Source of the DNA: Selaginella moellendorffii
Lineage: Eukaryota; Streptophyta; Lycopodiopsida; Selaginellales; Selaginellaceae
Direction of reading: 5' to 3'
Length of the DNA stretch: 64,000 nucleotides
Assembly (NCBI RefSeq): GCF_000143415.4
Contig: NW_003314297.1
Coordinates: 643,612 to 707,611, forward strand
Program-made: the position numbers and the translations under genes
Shown: positions 32,773 to 43,156 of the stretch, piece after piece
Layout of the letters: each line of letters starts with the position of its first letter
How positions within the stretch are numbered: position 1 is the first letter of the stretch
Notes under the pieces: model-generated
Seen by the model: only the letters and a program-made list of their open reading frames with translations
Told to the model about the DNA's origin: nothing
Databases searched by the model: none

Positions 32773-35700
32773 ATGCTCCCGACGCCGTGTCTCTCGGCCG
32801 GATGCCGCCGGCACGCCAGATTAGCGCCCGGCAGCGTCGATAGTGGATTCTTCGCGTCGCGGCAGCTGCACAGGGCTCACATTTCTTCTCGCAGGAGGAG
32901 ATTGCGAGCTAGAATCTCCGGGTCTGTTGCTTCCTCCTCCTCCTCCTCCTCGGCATCGGCCGCGGAGAAATCGAATGTTTTCGGGAGTGAGAAGCGGCTG
33001 TCGGGGCCCAAGAAGCTGCTCGAAGGCATGCCTGCCCCGACGAGGTATGTGACGTGCACGGCGATTGTTGCTGGAGCTCTCATGGCTGGCTATGCAGTGG
33101 GAAGCCAAGCCAAAGGCACTCCCAACGCTGCATTGGCCGGGGCAATCGCCCTGGGCGCTGTTGGAGGAGCTACAGCGTTTGTCGTGAATTCCATGGCTCC
33201 CGATGTAGCGGCAGCGCAGGTGCACAATCTACTCGTCAATCATCCCGATCCAAGGTCGCTGCGAGGGGAAGAAATCGAGGGGATTCTCAAAAAGTATGCT
33301 TTTTTCGTTTCGCTCTTTCATCTTGCTGACTTCGATTCTTCTTTGCTCGCTCAGGTTTGGGATCAACAAAACGAATGAGAAGTTTAATACCGAGCTTCGC
33401 AATCTGTACGATAGTTTTGTGAGCTCTGTTATTCCTCCTGGCAACGAGGATCTCAAAGGCGATGAGGCCGCGACGATTCGGAAGTTCAAGGAGGCTTTGG
33501 GATTAGACGATCCGGATGCTGCTGCTGTTCACATTGAGGTAAAATCGCTTGGGTCTCCGGTTGCCGGTTGTCTCAGCTTTTCTTGCCTCTAGATATGCAG
33601 GCGAATTGTCAGGCAACGACTTGAAACTGGTGATAGAGACACTGCTGTTGAAGAACTTCGGGTAAGATTTCTTCTGCTTTAATATTTCCTGCGATGCTGA
33701 CGCTGTCTAATTTTCAGGCATTCCAAAAGCTTGTATACGTTTCGAATCTTGTTTTTGGCGAGGCCTCGAAGTTTTTGCTACCTTGGAAGCGAGTTTTCAA
33801 AGTTACCGATTCTCAGGTTTGTTTTGGATGTTGTCTGTACACTGCTCTGACTCATGTTGTGTACAAAGGTTGAGATAGCAGTTCGAGACAATGCTCAGAG
33901 GCTATTTGCAACAAAGCTAAGCTCAATTGGAACAGGCAAGTAATCTTCATATAGAACTTGTATATTTTTGTTCTAATTACTTTGCTTGCTATAGATGTTA
34001 ATATTGACCAACTCAAAGAACTGCGGCGAATCCAGCTCAAAGTCCAGCTCTCTGACGAGGTAACACTTGCATACACTAAGAAATATAGTTCTGATCTGTT
34101 TGTAGTAGATTACGAGTTCCCTTTTCAAGTCGCACACTCAAAAGCTTCTTGAAGGATACATTTCTCGAGCTTTGGAGGTCTTGAAAGCTCGAACCAGAAT
34201 CAAGTAAGTTTTAATGATTCTCTGTACAGACTAAATTCAGACTAAGTTACTTATAACCTGTTTCCAGGGATACAAAAAAATTGGTGATGGAGCTAGAAAA
34301 CATGCTAGCATACAATGATTTACTGTCCGCCCTTGCTAAGGATGCCGATTCTTCAAGCTTGGTACCAGGCCTGGGCCCAGCATCGGTCATAGGTTTGAGT
34401 GCATACACTATTCTTTGTTTCTTACACTTTTCATGGATCAGGAGGTGTCTATGACAGCGATCGGGCAATGGATGACCTTAAACTGCTGTATCGAACATAT
34501 TTGAGTGAAGCTGTAGTATCAAATGGTCAATTGCTCAAAGAGAAGGTATGACTCGCTCGGTTACAGACGATCCCATCTTAAGCAATAACGTTTTATTTTT
34601 ATTGTAGCTGCCCTTGCTGGCTCAGCTGAAAAACACATTTGGCATTGGAAATCGCGAGGCCGACGATATCATGCTGGATATCACAACGAAAGTCTATCGC
34701 CGACGGCTATCACTAGCAGTTACAGACGGCGATCTTGATGCCGCAACCAGCAAGGCAACATTCTTACAGAATCTCTGTAATAGTCTTCAATTTGATCCTG
34801 CAAAGGCAAGCAAAGTGCACGAAGGTTTGTAAATTTCTATCGGTGTCATCTTGTTGACTTAATTCTCGTTTCATTTCCAGAAATATACAGGCAAAAACTT
34901 GAGCAATGCGTAGCTGACGGTAGTTTGAGTGACGAGGATATTTCAGCGTTGCTGCGACTGCGTGTTCTTCTGTGCATTCCTCAGGAAACTGTTGAGACTG
35001 CCCACGCAGACATCTGTGGTCGTATTTTTGCAAAGGTATTCATACTTCCCTTCGTGTACTTTTCTTACTAAAAATTCCTCTCTCAGGTCGTCAATACTGC
35101 CATTTCTTCGGGAGTTGATGGCTACGATCCAGAGACGACAGCCACTGTTCGGGCAGCCATTAAAGGCCTTCGTTTAAGCCAAAAAGCGGCTATGGATATC
35201 GCAAGCAAAGCGGTACTGTCACGCAGAATCTTTAATTTCTAGAGTGTTACTGAATTGGCTGAATGCAGGTTCGTACTATGTTCATGACGTATGTGAAGAG
35301 ATCAAGAACAGCAGACAACCGGACCGAGTCGGCAAGAGAGCTGAAGAAAATGATCCTCTTCAACAACCTTGTGGTCACTGAGCTGGTGGACGATATAAAA
35401 CAGGATCCCAACGTCGTCAAGGCTGAGTTCGTGGAAGAGAAAAAAGTGGAGGAAGTCGACTACATTGACGATGGCCTGGAAATGCTACAGTCTCTCAGAA
35501 AGACGAAACCGGACCAGACCAGGGAGACAAGTGGAAAAGAGCCACAGAAAGAGATAACTCTGCGTGACGACCTTCCAGCCAGGGATCGAACGGATCTATA
35601 TCGGCTCTACCTGATATACTGCCTCACCGGAGAAACGACTCACATGCCGTTTGGGTCCTCGATCGTGGTACAACGAGACAGCAGCGAATTCGAAAGGCTT

Positions 35701-36559
35701 GGTGAACTGGGAATCATCCTTGGCCTCACACCGATGGAAATCGGCACCGTTCACAAGGGGCTGGCAGAGCAGGCTTTCAAGCAGCAAGCCGAGGTGATCC
35801 TTGCAGATGGCAAGCTCTTGCCGCAGAAGATGGAACAGCTCGTCGAAGTCCAAAAGCAGCTCGGCCTCCCATCCGATTCGTTCCAAAAAGTCGTGCACAA
35901 CATTGCAACGACAAAGATGGCGGGAGCCATCGATGCTGCTGTGAGGAGCGGCGAGCTCAAAGTGGAGGAAATCAAGGAAATGCGGGATGCGGGCGTGAAG
36001 ATCGACAGCATGATATCCAAGGAGCAACGAGAGAAGATGTATAGGAGCCTGGTGGATAGGGAGCTTTCATCCGGAAAGGGAGAGTTCGACGAGGACAAGT
36101 TCTATACTTCCATGCCCGCGGAACTGGAGCTCGATCCCGCGAAGTGCCGGAGCATGGTGGACGATCTCGCCAAGCAACGGTTGAAGAGCTCGCTGATTCA
36201 AGCCGTGGCCTTGTTGAGGCAGAAGAACGAGACAGGAGTGGTAAGTTCTCTCGAAAGCTTTTCTTTTCTGTTTCCTTGGTGAGATTCGTGACAACGTTTT
36301 CTTCTTGTTTCAGGTGTCTCAGCTTACAAATCTTCTGCTGTGCGACAAGCTTGTAAGATCAGAGAAGCTGTCGTGGGCAGTGAAGGACGAGCTGAAAGAT
36401 CTCTACTGCATCTACGTAAAGACGTCTCCTCCGGCGGAGAAGCAGCAAAGGCTGCAAGAGCTGTTTGGATTCAGCGCGTCCATGGCCAAGTCGCTCGAGG
36501 ACTTTGTCGCGGCCAACGGATTCAGCCTCGCCGGAGACGAAGAGGAGCTCAAGTTTTGA
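32773..36559 (+). CDS. TIC110: TIC110, inner-envelope chloroplast protein import component
   Basis: Scaffold of the plastid inner-envelope translocon that binds incoming preproteins and stromal chaperones. Fourteen exons: 32773-33293, 33355-33538, 33593-33661, 33718-33816, 33869-33935, 33995-34059, 34109-34203, 34268-34392, 34442-34545, 34608-34824, 34881-35035, 35087-35212, 35269-36240 and 36314-36559; 1014 aa, the usual size. An Arg/Ser-rich transit peptide spans about residues 1-65, followed by hydrophobic segments near 95-140 (VTCTAIVAGALMAGYAVG, AGAIALGAVGGATAFVV). The most diagnostic blocks are SSVIPPGNEDLKGDEAATI, RRIVRQRLETGDRDT and FGEASKFLLPWKRVFKVTDS. The rest is alpha-helical. Intron 5 starts with GC instead of GT. 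Confidence 0.96.
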
Positions 36560-36624
36560 GAGGCTGTTTGTTTGTACTCTACATAAAAGTTTTCGCGCTA
36601 CCAACATATTCTCGGAATCTTACT

Positions 36625-36692
36625 AAATGGTCTAGGGTTCGAATCCTAGCACACATTCTCGAGTACTGGTCTGGGGTTCGAATCCTACTCGC
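36625..36692 (+). repeat. Tandem tRNA T-arm-like units with B-box motifs
   Basis: Two copies, 41-42 bp apart, of 'tggtctRgggttcgaatcct'. Each carries the RNA polymerase III B-box GGTTCGAATCC, with a hairpin-forming flank in the first (CTAGG..CCTAG). No anticodon or acceptor arm is present. They lie between TIC110 and SmD2. Decayed tRNA tails or tRNA-derived SINE pieces are the simplest reading. Confidence 0.65.
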
Positions 36693-36808
36693 GTTAGCGT
36701 TAGGGTTAGGGCGCGTGGGAGCGGGAAAGGAAGAATGAGGTAAGCGAGCGCTTGCTTGTGCGCAGCTCAGCTTTGTGTGTTTGCCTGTGTTCCAGTGGCG
36801 CGCGAGCG

Positions 36809-37191
36809 ATGGAGGAGGACACAAAGAAGGAGGAGGAGTTTAACATCGGGCCTCTCTCGGTTCTCACTTCGAGCGTCAAGCAAAATACCCAGGTTAGAAT
36901 CACTATGGTGAAATTCTCTCTCTCTCTCGCGCGCGCGCGCTAAGCTTGTCTTCGTTTCTTTCCCCCCAGGTGCTGATCAACTGTAGGAACAACAGGAAGC
37001 TGCTGGGGCGCGTCAAGGCATTCGATCGCCACTGCAACATGGTGCTGGAGAACGTCCGCGAGATGTGGACGGAGGTGCCCAAGACGGGCAAGGGGAAGAA
37101 GAAGGCCAAGCCCGTGAACAAGGACCGGTTCATCAGCAAGATGTTCCTCCGCGGCGACTCGGTCATCATCGTGCTCAAGAATCCCAAGTGA
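36809..37191 (+). CDS. Small nuclear ribonucleoprotein SmD2
   Basis: Core Sm-ring protein of spliceosomal U1, U2, U4 and U5 snRNPs. Two exons, 36809-36892 and 36970-37191; 101 aa, normal for SmD2. Sm1 motif: [20 protein letters not shown], then [13 protein letters not shown]. Sm2 motif: [12 protein letters not shown]. The insertion between motifs is Lys-rich ([11 protein letters not shown]), as usual in SmD2. A probable 5' UTR intron runs from about 36739 (gag|gtaagcg) to 36794 (gtgttccag). The start at 36809 gives [17 protein letters not shown], matching the family N-terminus. Confidence 0.96.
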
Positions 37192-38284
37192 AGCCAGCCC
37201 CAGTGAGTTTCCAAAGTTCTCTCGAGTAGGCTTCTTTTATCGCGGCTAGCGCGGACTAAAATCTCTCTCGTTTCTTGTACACTTTGCTCAGAGAAAAGCA
37301 AAGCAAAGCAAAGCGATTTTGCCACTGCTCCTTGTGTCTTGTATGCTTTGTTGTCCTCGTCCTCGTCCGTCCGGAGCCAGGAAAAGGCCAGAGATCTTTA
37401 TAAAACTCCTGGTAGCGATCTAATCTCATTAACTCTTGCTGCGCAGGACCGCCATCCATCCCGCGAATCCCGGAGCAGCAAAAACACAAAAACTGAAGTC
37501 CAAGCTAGCGCGAGTGACGTGAGAGATCCTGAGCAGCCCATCCCTGCCAGACTCGGAGGAAGAAGGAAGATCAGCATCAGCATCAACCAGAAAGACAAGT
37601 CTGTTCCACCAAAAGCTCATTCAAGCACTTTGGCTCGCATCAAGACAGCACAAGGAGTAAAGACTTGATAGCGAAAACCCGAGAAAAGAAAAGAAAAGAA
37701 AAAGAAATAAAGAGAGAAGGACCACTCTGGTTGATCGCCAGAACAAGAATTGTGCGTCTCTCTCGCGATATATACGTACCATAGCTTTGCATTCCCTTAA
37801 ATTGGGCTGGAAATCGAGAGAATGCGGCGAGAGAGAGAGAGAGAGCGCGCACAGCCAGCCACGGAGCCTCGCCGCGCGAATGCAATGCGACTGCCTCATA
37901 GAGAGAGAGGACCCGCGCACTAGAAATTCAAGTGACGGGAAAAATCAACCGCGTCGCCATGCAAGAATGGGCCTCCCTTCATGAAGTTGACGCCTGCCGG
38001 AAGAGTTTATAAGATAAGATGGCATGCCTCTAGATATTCTCTCATCTCCGCGAGCGGCGGGCGCTTTCTTTTCCATGGAACCACTCCTGCGCAGGGATTC
38101 TCGTGTGTCGGAACGAAAAGAGGAGGAGAGAAAAGGATGTGGAAAGCGCGAAGCGTTGTTCCTCCGAGAGGAAACGCAAAAGAAAGAGAGGTCTGCAAGC
38201 ATTGCTGTCTCTTCCAATTCGTCTTCCTCGGTTTTCTTTCTATATCTCTCTCTTTCCAGGCGGCTGGAGACGTCGAATCCATCC
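37192..38284. other. Intergenic region with GA/CT repeats; 5' UTR of the WW gene
   Basis: Contains short GA-rich tracts (37825-37850, 37900-37910) of the kind common in plant 5' UTRs, and a pyrimidine-rich stretch ending 'ctctctctttccag' near 38260. The latter may be the acceptor of a 5' UTR intron of the WW-domain gene. One plus-strand open frame (37339-37668) is listed separately. Confidence 0.45.
37339..37668 (+). CDS. Small open reading frame, doubtful
   Basis: 109 codons, Ser/Lys/Arg-rich, ending LARIKTAQGVKT. No domain, signal peptide or membrane segment. A pyrimidine stretch plus 'gctgcgcag' at about 37437-37445 inside it looks like a splice acceptor, so part of it may be a 3' UTR intron or exon of SmD2. 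It may also be chance. Confidence 0.2.
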   Translation: MYALLSSSSSVRSQEKARDLYKTPGSDLISLTLAAQDRHPSRESRSSKNTKTEVQASASDVRDPEQPIPARLGGRRKISISINQKDKSVPPKAHSSTLARIKTAQGVKT

Positions 38285-39026
38285 ATGGAGCTTCTACACC
38301 TCAACCAGCACGAGTTCACAGACGCGGGCCTGTCACTCGCGCCGCCTTCGTCCTTCTGCTTCCAGCCGATACCCTCCTTTGTAAGAACACCCACCGCCGC
38401 CGCCGCCACGACCGAGGAGAGCAGTAGCAGCGCTGGCGCCGAGGTAATCAACAGCAGCAGCAAGAAGCGCAAGATCGACGACCACCGCAATGCTGCTGCT
38501 GTGAACATTCCCGATCGTGATCTCCAGCTCGACGTTCATGGCGCGCGCAACGTTAACAGCTGGCCGATGCGGGACGTGAGCCTCCACCTCTCAGCGCAGC
38601 CGCTGCCGAAAGGCTGGGAGCAATGCTTGGATCTCAAGGTTACTTCCGCTCCAGAAGATTTTTCTCCAAAATATCAGTCACTCACTCTTGTCAATGCAGG
38701 CGGGAGAGATGTATTACTTCAATAAGGCGCTTGGGCTGCGAACCAGGGATGACCCACGTATGGGATTCGATTGGAGCAGCGGCAACAGCAGTCATTCCCT
38801 GGCGGCCACCAAGGACATGGCGTCGCTCCTCGAGATGAACAACACCTACAGGATGGCCTTGGCGCAGCTGCAGCAGCAGCGGTATCGATATCATCAAGTC
38901 GTGCAGCGGCATTTGGATCTCAGCCGCAACCTGTCTTGCACCTGTGCCTCTTGCTCTTGGAAGCGCCAATTTGGCCGTAATCTCCACGACGCCTCGGGTG
39001 CTATGGTCCAGAGGAAGCGAGGGTGA
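38285..39026 (+). CDS. WW-domain protein of the CURLY FLAG LEAF 1 (CFL1) type
   Basis: Two exons, 38285-38638 and 38700-39026; 226 aa. The WW-like domain is split by the intron: PLPKGWEQCLDLK, then AGEMYYFNKALGLRTRDDPR. WW domains bind proline-rich partners; the CFL1 group in angiosperms negatively regulates cuticle development through an HD-ZIP IV factor (family knowledge, not shown here). The protein also has Ala/Ser-rich stretches, KKRKID as a possible nuclear signal, and a C-terminal CTCASC cysteine cluster. The ATG at 38285 is chosen because the open frame upstream is low-complexity and ends at a likely 5' UTR acceptor; an in-frame ATG at 38074 is possible. Confidence 0.75.
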
Positions 39027-39614
39027 TTGCATGCTTGTTTTCCAATTCAATTGCGAACCCACAACTTCGAGCATTCACGCTGTTTATTGCGAAAGATTGG
39101 CGGTGGATTGACAGTCTTTGGTCGTATTCATGGAGGGTGTAAAACATACGGGGAGGGAATCACTAGAATCAATCCCACATTCATGAACAGAGGCTTCCAA
39201 GGGATGATGCGGTGTCCGGACCAAGTGTGTGCCTGGAGCTCCATCGTAGCAATGGCAATACCCAAAGCGGGCAATTCGCATTTTGCTGTGCGCGGGCGTG
39301 GCATTCTTATCAGGAACAAGTCAGAGCTGGGATGTGGGGGATTACGTCACACTCAAGATTTAGCTGCTGTCATTAAATGGTGAAAGTATGTAAGTTACCA
39401 CATAGTTTTACCAGTGTTGAAAGTGAAAGTATACATTACTTTCATATAATATTTTATAGTTTGATTTGGTGCATTGACCATGTGTATTTTTCAGTTTTAG
39501 GATTTGGCTTTTTGTTTTTAAGACTCCTATACCCGTGATTAATGAAACAATGCTGGCATTATTATAGTTGATTTTTAAATTCTGATTTACAAAGAAAAAA
39601 TGTTTTAAAATAAA
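39027..39614. other. 3' region of the WW gene and intergenic DNA
   Basis: The first about 350 bp are GC-moderate and probably 3' UTR; the remainder is AT-rich. No gene is supported. Confidence 0.45.
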
Positions 39615-39687
39615 TGGAGACGCCGGGTATCGATCCCGGTACCTCTCGCATGCAAAGCGAGCGCTCTACCACCTGAGCTACACCCCC
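39615..39687 (-). tRNA. tRNA-Ala (anticodon UGC)
   Basis: The 73-nt cloverleaf on the minus strand starts GGGGGTGTAGCTCAG. The D-arm is followed by the anticodon loop TTTGCAT (anticodon TGC), and the T-arm reads CCGGGATCGATACCCGG. The acceptor stem GGGGGTG pairs with CGTCTCC with G-U pairs, with discriminator A. No intron and no encoded CCA, as for nuclear tRNA genes. Confidence 0.95.
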
Positions 39688-39795
39688 AAGACGTTGTAAA
39701 CTTCCAAAATTTTGCAACATATTATTACAAAACTATACAATCTATATCCACAGTTCTTTCTCGCACACGACCAACACAATAAATAATGGACAAGG

Positions 39796-41099
39796 CTACG
39801 CGGCGATCTTTTGTTTCTCGGCGGAGACAAGGGACGTGTTGGCGATCTTGCCCTGGAGATTGAGCGCGCTCAAAAGGCGAGGCCAAGTCTCCGGGATCCC
39901 GCCAAGGATCTCAAAGTCAAGCAGCTTCCCCTGTGCTCTATAGTAGTCCTCCACGGGTCTCGACTGCAAGCAAGACGATGAATCAATCACAAAACTATGG
40001 AGTTCTATGGCGTTCTTAGAGCACAGACCTCCAGGGAGTAGATCCGGACCCTTTCCCTGATCACTTCTTCCGTGTCGTCGCTTCTCATGGTCATCTTCTT
40101 GAGGCACCGCGGGGGTGGCAAGATGGCCGGCATGAAGATCCGGGGGAGAGTCTCGGTTTCTGGGACGTCCACGTTGGCGACATTGAAGTTGCCGTGACAC
40201 TGGCTGCAAATCCTCCGCCCCAGGCACTTTGCAACCAGGACGTCCTCCCGCAGTCGCAGGTTGACGACCAGAGTTATGCTCGCGATCGAGTCCAGCGTTT
40301 TCTGCAACGAGAAAACACTCGAGTTTTACGTAAGCTTGACTACTTGAGCTACATAGTTGGCGATGGATCTGAGGAGAAAACTCACGGCTTGACTGGCAGT
40401 GCGAGGAAATCCATCCAAGATGAATCCAACGTCCTGATTTGCGGACGCTTCTTCCAGCCTCTTGGTCAAGAGGCCGAGAACGAGTTCGTCCGGAAGCAGC
40501 TTCCCTCGGCTCACTAAATCCTTGAGCTGGATCAAAACGATGCCATAAGAAACCATGCAAAAGTGTTCTAGAACTTGGAAAACACAAACTAGAACCGATA
40601 TATGATCAAGAACTTGGGAAGACACATGCAAAAGTGTTCTAGAACTTGGAAAACACAAACTAGAACCAATATATGATCAAGAACTTGGAAGAACACGAGC
40701 CAAAAATCGCAACAAGCCTTGGAGAACTAGGAGCGACTAGAATTCAAGTGATCGAGGCTAGAACATTGGATGAAGCTAAACTCATCGTACCTCTTTAGAC
40801 AAAGGAGAGTCTCGTTTCAACTCCTGCCTCACGAGATCGCCCATTGCGATGTGAGGAACGCGCAAACCCAGCGCGAGCCGGCTCGCGTAGGTTCCTTTGC
40901 CAACGCCGGGGCATCCCAGAAAGACCCACTGCATCCCGGGCCAGCTCTTGCAGCCCACATTCTCGTCCAGCACTCCATCCTCGGGGAAATCCTCCCAGTT
41001 GTAGGCGACCTCGCTAGCGCCCACGAACGATCGCCTCAAGCTTGATCGACCGGCCACGACTCTGGCGGAGCTTAATCGCCGGCCCAGGACCGCCGCCAT
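39796..41099 (-). CDS. Organellar adenylate kinase
   Basis: Catalyses AMP + ATP <=> 2 ADP. Four exons, minus strand: 40791-41099, 40386-40526, 40029-40301 and 39796-39963; 296 aa. Motifs: P-loop FLGCPGVGKGTYASRL near residue 65, HIAMGDLVRQEL, and GFILDGFPRTASQA (NMP-binding). The lid has ICSQCHGNFN and an LPPPRC cysteine, then RVRIYSLESRPVEDYY. An Arg-rich N-terminus (MAAVLGRRLSSARVVAGRSS) predicts mitochondrial or plastid import. The lid lacks the complete four-cysteine zinc site. Intron 1 is 264 bp, long for this region, because it holds a 71-bp tandem duplication. Confidence 0.92.
40555..40696. repeat. 71-bp tandem duplication in adenylate kinase intron 1
   Basis: Units 40555-40625 and 40626-40696 both start 'atgcaaaagtgttctagaac' and include 'tatatgatcaagaacttgg'; they differ at a few positions. 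The unit itself contains shorter echoes ('agaacttgg' twice per unit). Confidence 0.92.
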
Positions 41100-41388
41100 G
41101 TCGAGCCGAGCTAGAAGAAAACTTACCGAGCTTTGGCGCGCCGCCGCCGCCGCCGAGCGCCGGCACCCCTGCTCCTCCTGTCACGAGTCCATCTTTCAGC
41201 AAATCTTGACCGTTGGATTACTAGGTTGACTGGAAGGCCCGTCGCGGGTTCGAACCTCGCGCCCTCGGGAAATCTCTTCAAACGCCCAAGTGTGGCGCGC
41301 GGCGAGCCCGAAGAACGTCCGTGCTAACCAAGGCCTCTCTCGCATATCGATCGTCTCCATCCAAGCAAAACCAGGCAACATTCTATCG
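41100..41388. promoter_or_regulatory. 289-bp bidirectional promoter, adenylate kinase / lectin-like gene
   Basis: Lies between two divergent start codons. It contains a tRNA-like B-box string (GGTTCGAACCT, about 41248-41258) flanked by GCG..CGC inverted bases. No TATA box is obvious. Confidence 0.5.
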
Positions 41389-42343
41389 ATGGATTCTCCA
41401 GGCGTAGCTTTGCATTTAGTTCTTGTAGCGATTTCTGGGTTTCTTCTTCCAGCTGCGAAGCCCTTCGACGCAGTGGACAGAGGCACCCCCAGGACGATCA
41501 GCAGGGTGAGTTGCGGGAGAATTCTCACAGCCCTCTACGAGCTCGTCGACACGCTCTACCACGAGACGGTTGTCCGGCCCGGAGACGCATTCGACGATCT
41601 TGAAGAGATCGACAATGGCAAGAAAGTCTACCTCCGGCTGTGGTATTTCGATCCTGCCCGCTCTGGCGATGATTCTTGCAGCACCACCCCGCTGCTTGGC
41701 CCAACCCATGTTGGCTCTGATATCGTCCAGGATTTCAAAGGCATGGTTGATCACCTCAAGAATGTTGCAAACATCGAGCACTGGGGGTATAGCTACTACA
41801 CAGGCGTGGAAGGCAACCTTGGCATCGAGTATGCCCTGGAGGACGCGGTGGACGATAGGCTATCCAGCAGCTCTGATAACGCTACTCCGGAAATCCCCGG
41901 CGATTACCATCTTTCATCCTCACCCGTTGCTGACTGCCATCCTTTCAGAGGCGGTCTTGTAAGTGGAAAGTGCCAAGAGGAAAACGAGCACCCTCCGAGC
42001 TGGTTTCTCGCTCATCTCGCCCAACAAAATCTTTCGGCTTACCATGCAGGGGGATTGCAACTTGGTGCTGTATGATATCAAGGATAATGTTAAGAGAGCC
42101 GTGTGGGCGAGTGGCACATTCCTGGCGGCCAAGGCGTGCTACTTGAGGATGCAGCTTGACTGTAACCTTGTAATATATGGGAAGGTGATGAATGTTGTGA
42201 AGGCTTTGTGGGATACAAAGACTATGGTGTGTAAGAGGTGTGTGGTGGCGTGCAGCCTTGTCGTTCAGGCAGATAGGAATGTGGTGGTGTATAACAATAG
42301 GGAACGCAAGGCGGTCTGGGCAACTAACTCAATGTTTACATAA
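41389..42343 (+). CDS. Secreted bulb-type (GNA-like) lectin-domain protein, GC-rich paralogue
   Basis: The N-terminal part (41389 onward) has a signal peptide (SPGVALHLVLVAISGFLL) and a domain related to the one at 16308-17189: both have a Cys-Ser-Thr turn (CSTTPLLGPTHVGS here) after a similar helix and strand order. The C-terminal part, in another frame, is a B_lectin domain with three complete mannose-binding motifs: QGDCNLVLY, QLDCNLVIY and QADRNVVVY. The parts can be joined by a 91-bp intron (41959-42049; donor GTAAGT, acceptor ATGCAG, phase 0), but that removes the conserved first lectin strand LISPNKIFRLTMQ. A frameshift near 41960 is the alternative. The call is firm for the family, uncertain for the exact protein. 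Confidence 0.7.
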
Positions 42344-43156
42344 AAGCACAAAACATAGTTAATGTTTATGAAAATAATTTTATTTAAAACCAATATAAAG
42401 TTTTATTAAGTAAAGAAATGCAACTTCATATTTTATTCAGACATTACACTTACAATAACAAAAAATTCACTGAATAATATAATCTTTGCTCTCGTGGATT
42501 ATATTTATTTAAATGATTGAGTTTTTCGTTTTGCATTTTAGAATTTACAAAATCTACAATTTATCTCACTAAAAATATGAAGTTCTTTACATACTATATA
42601 TGCACATAAAAATATTATAAAACTTTTATTATAAAACATCAATTTAAAAACAATGTTTTGATTTACAAGTTACAAATTTGTTTATAATATGGTGATGGCC
42701 CAATATCACTTTTTAATTATATATTACTTTTTAACTTATTATTAAACATTTATCTCAGTACCTCTTGTACAATATGTTTTAAGCTATACTATATAGTTTA
42801 TATTAGATTTATAAGTTATAAAACTTTTCATTTTTAATCAACTTTTTTAGAGGTTTTACTAAAACTTAAAAAGAATATATATCAAATATTAACACATTAA
42901 TAATACATTTTTAGTAAGTGCAACTTTTATCCTTAAGCCCGCAGCGCTAACGAAGTTGAGAGTGACAGCCCTAAGTAGAACTGAGCAACGAGGCGATGCG
43001 ATGGACATGGCCGCCACCGCGAAATGTAGGACACTGTCGCTTCCCAGGTGGTGTTTAGCCAATCTGTAGCTCCATTCTAGATCTTGGTTCATCTATCCAT
43101 TCACAAGAAGAAAGAAGAGAGAGGGATAGAGGAGGAGAGAGTGCTCACGGTGGATC
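42344..43156. other. AT-rich intergenic DNA and LEAFY promoter / 5' UTR
   Basis: Very AT-rich to about 42930, then GC-moderate up to the LFY start codon with a purine-rich leader ('aagaagaaagaagagagagg'). No gene is supported. Confidence 0.5.
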
